Assembly (NCBI GenBank): GCA_903928365.1
Contig: CAIYQV010000027.1
Location: 1-5,930, forward strand
DNA from: an uncultured Flavobacteriia bacterium
GTDB lineage: Bacteria; Bacteroidota; Bacteroidia; Flavobacteriales_D; Crocinitomicaceae
Reading direction: 5' to 3'
DNA length: 5,930 nucleotides
A program made the translations under genes and the position numbers. The notes beneath the pieces are model-generated. The model did no database searches. It worked only from the letters and a program-made list of their open reading frames with translations, and was not told the origin of the DNA. Of this stretch, positions 1-5,810 are shown piece after piece. Position 1 is the first letter of the stretch. Each line of letters opens with the position of its first letter.

Positions 1-1002
1 AGGATCAAGTCCTAATAATTTCGTGTTGGCAATTCCTACTACAGAGAATGCTTCGTTCAATTCCCAGAAGTCAACATCGCCTGCAGTTAAACCAGCTTTG
101 CCAAGTGCTTTAGGAACTGCTTTCGAAGGAGCAGTTGTAAACCAAAGTGGTTCGTGCGCAGCATCAGCATATCCGGAAATTTTTGCAAGCGGCTTCAATC
201 CGTATTTTTGAACAGCTTCCTCTGAAGCAAGGATCAAGGCAGAAGCACCGTCGTTTAATTTCGACGCATTCGCTGCAGTGATGGTTCCTTCTTTGTCAAA
301 TGCCGGACGAAGTGTAGGAATCTTGTCCAACTGTACATTTTTGTATTCTTCATCTTCGCTTACAAGGATAGGGTCTCCCTTACGCTGTGGTACACTTACC
401 GGAACAACCTCATTCGCAAATTTCCCAGTAGTCCATGCTTCTGCTGATTTTTCATAAGAAGCAACTGCAAATGCGTCCTGATCTTCACGAGTGATATTGT
501 GCTCCTTGGCGCAAACCTCAGCACAAGTTCCCATAGGGGTTTTATTGTAGACATCCAGCAAACCATCTTTTGTGATTCCATCCAGCATGGTGATGTTACC
601 GAATTTGGTACCATTGCGCCCATCCAGGTAATGAGGAACCTGAGACATGTTTTCCATTCCACCCGCTACAACAATGTGATTATCTCCTGAAAGGATCGTT
701 TGAGCTCCGAGCATGACTGCTTTCATTCCGGATGCACACACTTTATTGATCGTTGTGCAAGGTACATTTTGTCCTAGTCCTGCAGCTAAAGCCGCTTGAC
801 GTGCAGGTGCCTGACCAACCCCCGCTTGAAGTACATTCCCCATGAACACTTCATCCACCAGGGAAGGATCAATATTTCCTTTGTTAAGTGCGCCTTTGAT
901 AGCGGTAGCACCCAGTTCAGTAGCAGGTACAGTTGAAAGGCTTCCCATCATAGAACCGATAGGGGTTCTGACAGCAGCAACGATATAAACGACTTTTGAC
1001 AT
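1..1002 (-). CDS. Thiolase (acetyl-CoA C-acyltransferase), C-terminus cut by the window edge
   Basis: This enzyme condenses two acetyl-CoA to acetoacetyl-CoA, or runs the reverse thiolytic step of beta-oxidation, in the cytoplasm. Translating the minus strand from the ATG at 1002-1000 gives 334 uninterrupted codons to base 1, starting MSKVVYIVAAVRTPIG. The nucleophilic cysteine is C89 in VCASGMKAV. The thiolase signature AGGMENMSQVP follows. NEAF is at residues 316-319. These positions match the numbering of the well-studied Zoogloea enzyme (C89, N316), so the missing part should be about 58 residues with the GHP histidine (about 348) and the second catalytic cysteine (about 378). The truncation is only the window edge; no frameshift is seen. 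The start is the first ATG before the conserved N-terminus, and no Shine-Dalgarno is visible. It is transcribed divergently from the DUF3078 gene. Short-chain (AtoB/PhaA-like) and broad-chain (FadA-like) specificity cannot be separated here, so no symbol is given. The family call is very secure. Confidence 0.96.
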   Translation of the reverse strand, partial: MSKVVYIVAAVRTPIGSMMGSLSTVPATELGATAIKGALNKGNIDPSLVDEVFMGNVLQAGVGQAPARQAALAAGLGQNVPCTTINKVCASGMKAVMLGAQTILSGDNHIVVAGGMENMSQVPHYLDGRNGTKFGNITMLDGITKDGLLDVYNKTPMGTCAEVCAKEHNITREDQDAFAVASYEKSAEAWTTGKFANEVVPVSVPQRKGDPILVSEDEEYKNVQLDKIPTLRPAFDKEGTITAANASKLNDGASALILASEEAVQKYGLKPLAKISGYADAAHEPLWFTTAPSKAVPKALGKAGLTAGDVDFWELNEAFSVVGIANTKLLGLDP

Positions 1003-1023
1003 GTTTAATAATTTTTAGGCGGA

Positions 1024-1031
1024 CGAAGTTA
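1024..1031 (-). promoter_or_regulatory. Possible -7 element of the thiolase promoter
   Basis: On the minus strand the octamer reads TAACTTCG, one mismatch from the Bacteroidota -7 consensus TAnnTTTG, and lies 21 bases before the thiolase ATG. No TTG sits at the expected -33 distance; the nearest is about 28 bases upstream. The call rests on one degenerate element and its spacing, so it is tentative. Confidence 0.3.
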
Positions 1032-1086
1032 ACAAAAAGCACTTAGAATAGGCCCTTAATCAATGAAGGATTTTTAGAATTTGTCC

Positions 1087-1094
1087 TAGTTTTG
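1087..1094 (+). promoter_or_regulatory. Likely -7 element for the DUF3078 gene
   Basis: TAGTTTTG is an exact match to the Bacteroidota primary-sigma -7 consensus TAnnTTTG. It lies 20 bases before the ATG at 1115, which would give a short untranslated leader. A clear -33 TTG is not present at the usual 17-23 base spacing, which lowers confidence. The leader has no Shine-Dalgarno, which is normal for the phylum. Confidence 0.45.
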
Positions 1095-1114
1095 TTTCGA
1101 AAATCTTAACACTC

Positions 1115-2065
1115 ATGAACCACCTTGTTTGTGCTCTTATTTTATCAATGAACTGCTCCTTTTGGGTAATTAGTCAGGACACCTTGAAAGTAGATTCAAC
1201 ACTGAACGTAAAATGGAAACTAAAAGCGGTTTACACCCTCAATGGGACGCAATCCAGCTTTGTGAACTGGAGTTCAGGAGGTCGAAACAATATTTCGGTA
1301 TTAGGCACACTTGTTTCCAATGCGTATTATCAGTCGAAGCACTTGAAATGGAGCAATGACCTGAGTGTAGCTCTGGGCGGATTAAGATATGTTGAAAAAG
1401 AAGCAACAGAAGGATTGCAGAAAACAGATGACCGATTCGATTTCTCTTCCAATTTTGGATACAAGATGAGCGAGCACACTTATGTTTCCATTGTTGGAGG
1501 ATTGAAAACCCAGCTTTTGGACGGGTACACCTATCCGAATGATTCGGTGCGAGTTTCTGCATTCATGGCACCAGGTTACATCAGTGGTGCATTGGGAGTA
1601 GATTACATCAAGAGTGATCATTTTTCAATTTTCACATCCCCTTTTGCGATGAAACTTACCATTGTGAACAATCAGGTTTTGGCAGATTCCGGTGCCTATG
1701 GAGTGCAAAGGGCAACGTTTGATGCATCAGGAATGCTTCTGTCTCATGGAGAGCGTTTACGAAGTGAGTTTGGGGCCTATGTGAAAATTAAATATGCTCA
1801 AACACTTGCCAAGAATATTGAATTAAAATCTAAGTTGGAATTTTTCTCCAATTACACCGATGATCCACAGAATATTGATGTCAATGCAGAAGCATTATTC
1901 AATTTTAAGGTCAATAGCTGGTTTTCAGCATCGTTACAATGCATGTTGATCTATGATGATGATATAGCTATCAGGGATGTAAATGGACGGGTAGGGCCTC
2001 GCACACAATTCAAATCGGTGCTTGGTTTAGGGATTTCCTACAAAATGAAGAATTACACCGAGTAG
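1115..2065 (+). CDS. DUF3078 domain-containing secreted / outer-membrane protein
   Basis: A 316-residue envelope protein of unknown function. Residues 1-20 form a signal peptide: short N-region, hydrophobic LVCALIL stretch, likely cut after VIS20 before Q21. C14 does not sit in a proper lipobox, so it is probably not a lipoprotein. The rest is rich in alternating hydrophobic/polar, aromatic-ended segments, as expected for a beta-barrel-like protein. Features I recognise from DUF3078 proteins are NGTQSSFVNWSSGGRNNIS (43-61), SPFAMKLTIVNNQVLAD (175-191) followed by GAYGV, LEFFSNYTDDPQNIDVN (241-257), LIYDDD (278-283) and GPRTQFKSVLGLGISYK (294-310). The ATG is the first one, follows a -7 element, and leads straight into the signal peptide. 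The gene is 38 bases ahead of the VWA membrane protein on the same strand, which suggests a shared envelope role; that is inference. The family assignment is from memory of motifs; the biochemical role is unknown. Confidence 0.88.
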   Translation: MNHLVCALILSMNCSFWVISQDTLKVDSTLNVKWKLKAVYTLNGTQSSFVNWSSGGRNNISVLGTLVSNAYYQSKHLKWSNDLSVALGGLRYVEKEATEGLQKTDDRFDFSSNFGYKMSEHTYVSIVGGLKTQLLDGYTYPNDSVRVSAFMAPGYISGALGVDYIKSDHFSIFTSPFAMKLTIVNNQVLADSGAYGVQRATFDASGMLLSHGERLRSEFGAYVKIKYAQTLAKNIELKSKLEFFSNYTDDPQNIDVNAEALFNFKVNSWFSASLQCMLIYDDDIAIRDVNGRVGPRTQFKSVLGLGISYKMKNYTE

Positions 2066-2078
2066 TTGGGTGAGCCGT

Positions 2079-2086
2079 TAACTTTG
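2079..2086 (+). promoter_or_regulatory. Possible -7 element in front of the VWA-protein gene
   Basis: TAACTTTG, an exact TAnnTTTG match, lies in the 38-base gap between the two rightward genes, 17 bases before the GTG start. A near copy, TAATTTCG, follows at 2088-2095. No -33 TTG is at the usual distance: the one at 2066-2068 is only 10 bases upstream. The VWA gene may therefore have its own promoter with a very short leader, besides read-through from the DUF3078 gene. Confidence 0.35.
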
Positions 2087-2103
2087 TTAATTTCGTTCTC
2101 TCG

Positions 2104-4185
2104 GTGCATCTAAGTTCAGACATATCGGCATTTTGGCTTATTCCCTGGTTGGGGGTGTGTGTAGTTATTGTTTGGTTCTTTTACCGAAAGAATTCCTGGT
2201 TTGGTGGGTTGACATCTGTTTTTAGATGGACGTTAAAATCACTCCGCGTAGCGATCTTGTTTTTGGTAGGGATACTTTTATTTGGTTTTCTTTTGCAGAC
2301 GCAGTTTTTACGATCAGAGAAACCGGTGGTCGTGTTACTTGCAGACCGTTCAGCTTCCATGTTGAACTATGCTGATAGTGCAAAAATTAAGGGTGAATTG
2401 TTTGCGTTGCGTCAGTCCATGAAGGAACGACTGAGTGAAAAGTTTGAGATCGTAGAGATGACTGTCGGGACGGATGCTCAATATAGCGATGAGACTGGGT
2501 TTGATGATGGAAATTCTGCTCTTTCTTTGGGGTTCTCCAAGATCAATACAGATTACTACAATCGCAACGTTGGAGCTGTCTTTTTTGTTTCAGATGGTAA
2601 TTTCAATAAGGGAAGTCATCCGGTCTATGAGGCGCAAAAGATCAATTTCACGCCTGTATATCCGCTGATCGTTGGAGATACGATTCCTAAGCGAGATCAT
2701 TATGTGAAGAATGTCGGAGTGAATGATATTGCTTTTTTGAAGAACAAGTTTCCTGTAGAGATAGATCTGGAGGGAATAAAAATGGGGAAGGGTGCGACTT
2801 CCGTATCGATTGTGCAAAATGGGAAGGTTTTGGCAACCCAAAAGGTGAACTACACGGATGGAAAAAGAGACTTTAACCATGTATCCTTTCTGATCGAAGC
2901 AGATAAAGTGGGGTTTCAATCCTATTCTGTGGTGCTGAAAAAGGAAGCGAACGAATCGAATTATGAGAACAATATTCGCCCTTTTTATGTCGAAATTCTG
3001 GATGCCAGAAGTAAGATCTTGATTTTGTCCGGCGCACCTCATCCGGATGTTTCCGCATTGGTAGAATCGTTAGGAACGGATCAGAATCTGGAAGTGGTGA
3101 GTGTGTTGTCCAAAGACTGGGATCGTAATTTGAAAAATGTCAATCTGGTGATCTGGCATGAGCCCGGAATTAATTATTCGGCAGAAATTCAGGACTTACT
3201 AATGCAAAAATCCTTACCTGTTCTTTATTGCATTGGACCAAATACCGGTTCCGGTGTGGTTGGAAAATTGCGAGTAGGACTGCAGGCAAGCGGATCCAAT
3301 CAGTTTGATGAAACGCAAGGAAGTTGGAATGATGGGTTTAACAATTTTGAGGTGTCACCGGAATTAAAACGATCTATTTCATTTTATCCACCATTGAAAA
3401 CCAAATTTGGAGAGGTAGGGCTGAGTGGATCTGCTTCAGTGGCCATCTTTCAGCGCGTAGGTCCGGTAACTAAGAAGGAACCTTTGCTTTTCTTCGGTGC
3501 ATCAGAAAATCGAAAATACGGAGTCATTTTCGGAGAAGGGATTTGGAAATGGCGGATGAATGAATTTTTGCGGACAAAGTCATTTGATGGATTCAATGAA
3601 TTGATCCATAAATCAACACAATATCTGTTGGTTAAACAGAATGCATCAAACCTCCAGGTGCAATTTCCAAAAAGATTTACCAAAGATGAGGAGGTGATCG
3701 TAAACGCCACTGTTTACAACGAATCGCTGGAAAAAATTACCTCCCCTAAAGTAAAGATGTCGGTCAAAAATGAACGGGGTAGAGTATTTAACAGAGATTT
3801 TGCCAAGTCTGGAGAGATGTATAGGCTTTCTTTGGGTAAACTCGATCCGGGTAAATACAAATGGACGGCTTTCACTTCTTTCAACGGTAAAGCCTTTCGG
3901 AAATCAGGTGAATTTGTTGTAGAAGATATAGCGCTTGAGAAATTGAATAGCTCGTCAAATGGTCAGGTGATGCAGCAACTGACGAAGCGAACAGGTGGTA
4001 CGTTACGATATTTAAAAGATTACAAGCAATCCATGGATGATCTTTTGAAACGAGAGGACATTACGAGTGTATCCTATGCTGAAACGAGCTTTAATGACCT
4101 GATCGATCTGAAATGGCTGTTTTTCATTCTGCTGCTTTTGCTTACAGTTGAATGGTTCTTGAGAAAATGGCTTGGATCTTATTAG
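2104..4185 (+). CDS. Membrane-anchored VWA / GATase1-like domain protein
   Basis: A 693-residue inner-membrane protein of a Bacteroidota family without an assigned reaction. TM1 spans about 9-27 and TM2 about 46-66. The loop between them is basic (R28, K29, R41, K45, R48), so it should be cytoplasmic and the large domain periplasmic. A VWA-like domain follows at about 74-190, with the MIDAS motif DRSAS (81-85) and FVSDGNFNKG (161-170); the usual third MIDAS threonine is not obvious. After a beta-rich linker comes a class-I glutamine-amidotransferase-like fold at about 302-510, starting KILILSGAPHPD (304-315). I cannot confirm a catalytic triad, so it may be inactive. A second beta-rich segment (about 515-610) precedes TM3 (about 669-687) and a basic tail. 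Start: a stop at 2071-2073 bounds the frame, and GTG 2104 is the first start codon and leads directly into TM1. There is no ATG nearby. It resembles BatA-type and other VWA membrane proteins but is not one of the short Bat proteins. A role in envelope protein assembly or stress is inference. Confidence 0.85.
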   Translation: MHLSSDISAFWLIPWLGVCVVIVWFFYRKNSWFGGLTSVFRWTLKSLRVAILFLVGILLFGFLLQTQFLRSEKPVVVLLADRSASMLNYADSAKIKGELFALRQSMKERLSEKFEIVEMTVGTDAQYSDETGFDDGNSALSLGFSKINTDYYNRNVGAVFFVSDGNFNKGSHPVYEAQKINFTPVYPLIVGDTIPKRDHYVKNVGVNDIAFLKNKFPVEIDLEGIKMGKGATSVSIVQNGKVLATQKVNYTDGKRDFNHVSFLIEADKVGFQSYSVVLKKEANESNYENNIRPFYVEILDARSKILILSGAPHPDVSALVESLGTDQNLEVVSVLSKDWDRNLKNVNLVIWHEPGINYSAEIQDLLMQKSLPVLYCIGPNTGSGVVGKLRVGLQASGSNQFDETQGSWNDGFNNFEVSPELKRSISFYPPLKTKFGEVGLSGSASVAIFQRVGPVTKKEPLLFFGASENRKYGVIFGEGIWKWRMNEFLRTKSFDGFNELIHKSTQYLLVKQNASNLQVQFPKRFTKDEEVIVNATVYNESLEKITSPKVKMSVKNERGRVFNRDFAKSGEMYRLSLGKLDPGKYKWTAFTSFNGKAFRKSGEFVVEDIALEKLNSSSNGQVMQQLTKRTGGTLRYLKDYKQSMDDLLKREDITSVSYAETSFNDLIDLKWLFFILLLLLTVEWFLRKWLGSY

Positions 4186-4236
4186 TGAGAAGGTTAGGGG
4201 TGAGGAGTAAGTGGTAATGAGTTAGTTTAAAGATTG
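4179..4236 (+). other. 58-base C-free, G/A/T-only stretch at the head of the intergenic gap
   Basis: From two bases after the C at 4178, covering the VWA stop codon, to 4236 the plus strand has no cytosine. It carries repeated short GTGAG/GGTTAG/GAGTAAG-like units. This strand asymmetry is not coding. It resembles degenerate G-rich low-complexity tails after genes. The whole gap 4186-4414 (229 bases) holds no gene I can support, only this run and the inverted repeats listed separately. Confidence 0.5.
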
Positions 4237-4263
4237 CTCGCACGTATTAGCTTCGACAATACA

Positions 4264-4292
4264 ACAAATCAATTCCCCGTTTGATGATTTGT
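4264..4292. repeat. 8-bp inverted repeat (ACAAATCA / TGATTTGT) with 13-base loop
   Basis: The arms at 4264-4271 and 4285-4292 are perfectly complementary. An alternative 5-bp pairing (ATCAA 4268-4272 / TTGAT 4281-4285) competes with them. On the plus strand the hairpin is followed by a run of A, not T, so it is not an intrinsic terminator for the upstream gene. Its role is unknown; it could be an RNA hairpin, a protein-binding site or chance in AT-rich DNA. Confidence 0.35.
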
Positions 4293-4317
4293 AAAAAACA
4301 TTTAAATTTAGACAAAC

Positions 4318-4330
4318 ACACCAAAGGTGT
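4318..4330. repeat. Short perfect inverted repeat ACACC-AAA-GGTGT
   Basis: A 5-bp stem with a 3-base loop lies 85 bases before the nuclease start. It has no T run after it. It could be part of a regulatory region, but its length is within chance expectation for a window this size. Confidence 0.2.
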
Positions 4331-4350
4331 TCATACTGAACAGGATATTG

Positions 4351-4368
4351 CAAATTTGATCACTTTTG
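4351..4368. promoter_or_regulatory. Imperfect palindrome upstream of the nuclease gene, possible operator
   Basis: CAAATTTGATCACTTTTG is symmetric at 14 of 18 positions around a central TGATCA core. It ends 46 bases before the ATG at 4415. This is the size and place expected for a dimeric-repressor site overlapping a promoter, but no exact Bacteroidota -7 element is present here, so the operator reading is a guess. Confidence 0.25.
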
Positions 4369-4414
4369 GTATTGTTATAAGTAAATTAGCAATAATTGAT
4401 GAGTAGTCCTTAAA

Positions 4415-5761
4415 ATGGCCAGAACAACTACCAGACAAGACTTTATAGCAAAAGCCATTATCAAACATGGGGACAAATACGATTATTCGAAATCGGATTA
4501 TTGTACCACCAAACAAAAGGTCGAAATCATATGTCCTGAGCATGGTTCGTTTCATCAAACACCAGGCAATCACATGAAGGGTCAAGGCTGTCCTGAATGT
4601 GGAAGAATTGCTCGTACCACTTCGCAGAGATATTCTTCAAAAGAATTCATCAAATCTGTTCAAGCAATTCATGGCAATACATATGATTATTCAGAGGTTG
4701 ATTACGTCAATAGTAAAACCAAAGTCAAAATCAATTGCTCTGAACATGGAGCTTTTTACATGAAGCCGAATAGTCACTTTAATGGCCAAGGATGTCCAAA
4801 ATGTGGTAGGAATTCCGCACGAGAGAATATTGCACTCGATTATTCTGTTTTTCTGGAAAGAGCTGAAAAAGTTCACGGAAATCGATACGAATATGTTGAA
4901 AAAACCTATAAGAACTATACCTCAAAAATGAGAATCATTTGTTCAGAACACGGTTTCTTCGAACAAAAACCACACTCACATATTTCAATGAAAACAGGTT
5001 GTCCGTTATGCGGTAACCATAGTGTTGGTCTTTCAAATCAAAAGGGGTGGGAAGTCGTCCATGATATTTTTATTTCTATTCATGGAAACAGATACAAGTA
5101 TGATCCCAGTACTTATCAAGATGTGTCTCACAAAATGAAGATAGAATGCTTAAAGCATGGTTGGTTTGAACAAAAGCCATATCAGCACTACTCAGGTCAT
5201 GGATGTAAAAAATGTAGTGCGGAAGAAAATGCAGCAAATAAGAAGATCACATTTTCAGATTTCATAGAAAAGTCCATAGAGGTACACGGTAATAAGTTTT
5301 CATATGACCATGTTGAATACGTTGATATCTTCACACCAATCCATATAACTTGTTCAAAGCATGGAGAGTTTTTTCAATCTCCCCGTAATCATTATCGAGG
5401 ATCCGGATGTCCGAAATGTAACAGCAGTAAAGGAGAGGAAAAAATTAGAAGTATTTTAAATGAACTATCAGTTCAATTTATTGAACAAAAAACATTTGAT
5501 GATCTTGTTCACAAGAATTATCTAAGGTGTGATTTCTACCTCCCACATTACAATACTGTGATTGAATTTAATGGCATTCAGCATTACGAACCAATTTCAG
5601 TATTCGGTGGTATTGATGGGTTAAAAGAAAATCAAACGAGAGATATGATTAAGTATGTCTTTCTGAAAGAAAATAAAATCGACTTGATTATTGTTCGATA
5701 CGATAATGAAGATGTTAAGAACTACTTGATTAATAAATTGAATATTGCTAACAATACCTAA
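4415..5761 (+). CDS. Five-repeat zinc-finger (DUF723-like) protein with C-terminal PD-(D/E)XK / Vsr-like nuclease, homing-endonuclease-like
   Basis: A 448-residue protein, probably a site-directed DNA endonuclease. Five tandem modules fill residues 9-336, each F-x7-HG(D/N)(K/R)Y-x-Y ... K(V/M)xIxC-x2-HG-x-F ... GC-x2-C. The putative zinc ligands (CxxH plus CxxC) are C40/H43/C59/C62, C108/H111/C127/C130, C176/H179/C196/C199, C245/H248/C264/C267 and C313/H316/C332/C335. All four ligands are intact in every module. The HG histidine to first cysteine distance is 22 residues in all five. The modules should bind DNA. The C-terminal domain (about 338-448) has GEEKI (340-344), D373 in CDFYLP, VIEFNGIQHY (382-391; E384, H390) and RD (409-410). 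This is the Vsr/EDxHD-like order seen in phage-associated homing-type nucleases. N386 replaces the Asp often seen in the ExDG position. ATG 4415 is the first start after an in-frame stop at 4400-4402. The gene stands alone and has its own terminator. It could instead be a defence or repair nuclease. Architecture is clear; target and biology are inferred. Confidence 0.85.
   Translation: MARTTTRQDFIAKAIIKHGDKYDYSKSDYCTTKQKVEIICPEHGSFHQTPGNHMKGQGCPECGRIARTTSQRYSSKEFIKSVQAIHGNTYDYSEVDYVNSKTKVKINCSEHGAFYMKPNSHFNGQGCPKCGRNSARENIALDYSVFLERAEKVHGNRYEYVEKTYKNYTSKMRIICSEHGFFEQKPHSHISMKTGCPLCGNHSVGLSNQKGWEVVHDIFISIHGNRYKYDPSTYQDVSHKMKIECLKHGWFEQKPYQHYSGHGCKKCSAEENAANKKITFSDFIEKSIEVHGNKFSYDHVEYVDIFTPIHITCSKHGEFFQSPRNHYRGSGCPKCNSSKGEEKIRSILNELSVQFIEQKTFDDLVHKNYLRCDFYLPHYNTVIEFNGIQHYEPISVFGGIDGLKENQTRDMIKYVFLKENKIDLIIVRYDNEDVKNYLINKLNIANNT
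4433..5422 (+). repeat. Five tandem ~204-base coding repeats (zinc-ribbon modules)
   Basis: At protein level the first cysteine of each module falls at residues 40, 108, 176, 245 and 313, a period of 68, 68, 69 and 68. The single extra residue is between H179 and C196 of the third module. DNA identity between modules is low, so this is an old, diverged array and not a recent duplication. Module 4 is the most changed: it lacks the leading Phe (V215) and reads GCKKC in place of GCPxC. Confidence 0.9.
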
Positions 5762-5774
5762 GTCACATTAAAAC

Positions 5775-5810
5775 TACGGATTAGGCGCAAACCGTTAATT
5801 CGTATTTTTT
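5775..5810 (+). terminator. Intrinsic terminator after the nuclease gene, possibly bidirectional
   Basis: TACGGATTA (5775-5783) pairs with TAATTCGTA (5796-5804) as a 9-bp stem with one G-U wobble and a 12-base loop. It is followed at once by six T (5805-5810). It begins 14 bases after the nuclease stop codon. On the minus strand the same hairpin has one mismatch and is followed by G then TTTT, so it could also end a convergent transcript, though more weakly. Confidence 0.72.

Noticed and set aside
396..690. Open frames on both strands within the thiolase region (396-662 minus, 499-690 plus, also 23-211 plus)
   Set aside because: The thiolase frame on the minus strand is continuous with catalytic motifs across this region, so these are out-of-frame or antisense shadows.
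1239..1621. Minus-strand open frames inside the DUF3078 gene
   Set aside because: They overlap a gene with clear family motifs and a signal peptide; their translations show no family features.
2590..3042. 150-codon open frame on the minus strand inside the VWA gene
   Set aside because: It lies fully within a well-supported plus-strand gene, has no recognisable domain, and its translation has the irregular composition of an antisense shadow.
4382..4389. TAAATTAG as a -7 element for the nuclease gene, with TTG at 4356-4358
   Set aside because: It mismatches the TTTG part of the consensus, which is the most conserved, and the spacing to TTG is 23 bases, at the far edge of the usual range.
4186..4414. 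Small RNA gene or terminator for the VWA gene in the gap
   Set aside because: No hairpin in the gap is followed by a T run on the plus strand, and no known RNA family pattern is recognised.
4415..5761. Repetitive region considered as a CRISPR array or DNA-level tandem repeat
   Set aside because: The period is about 204 bases with low nucleotide identity; the repetition is in the protein and keeps frame and zinc ligands.
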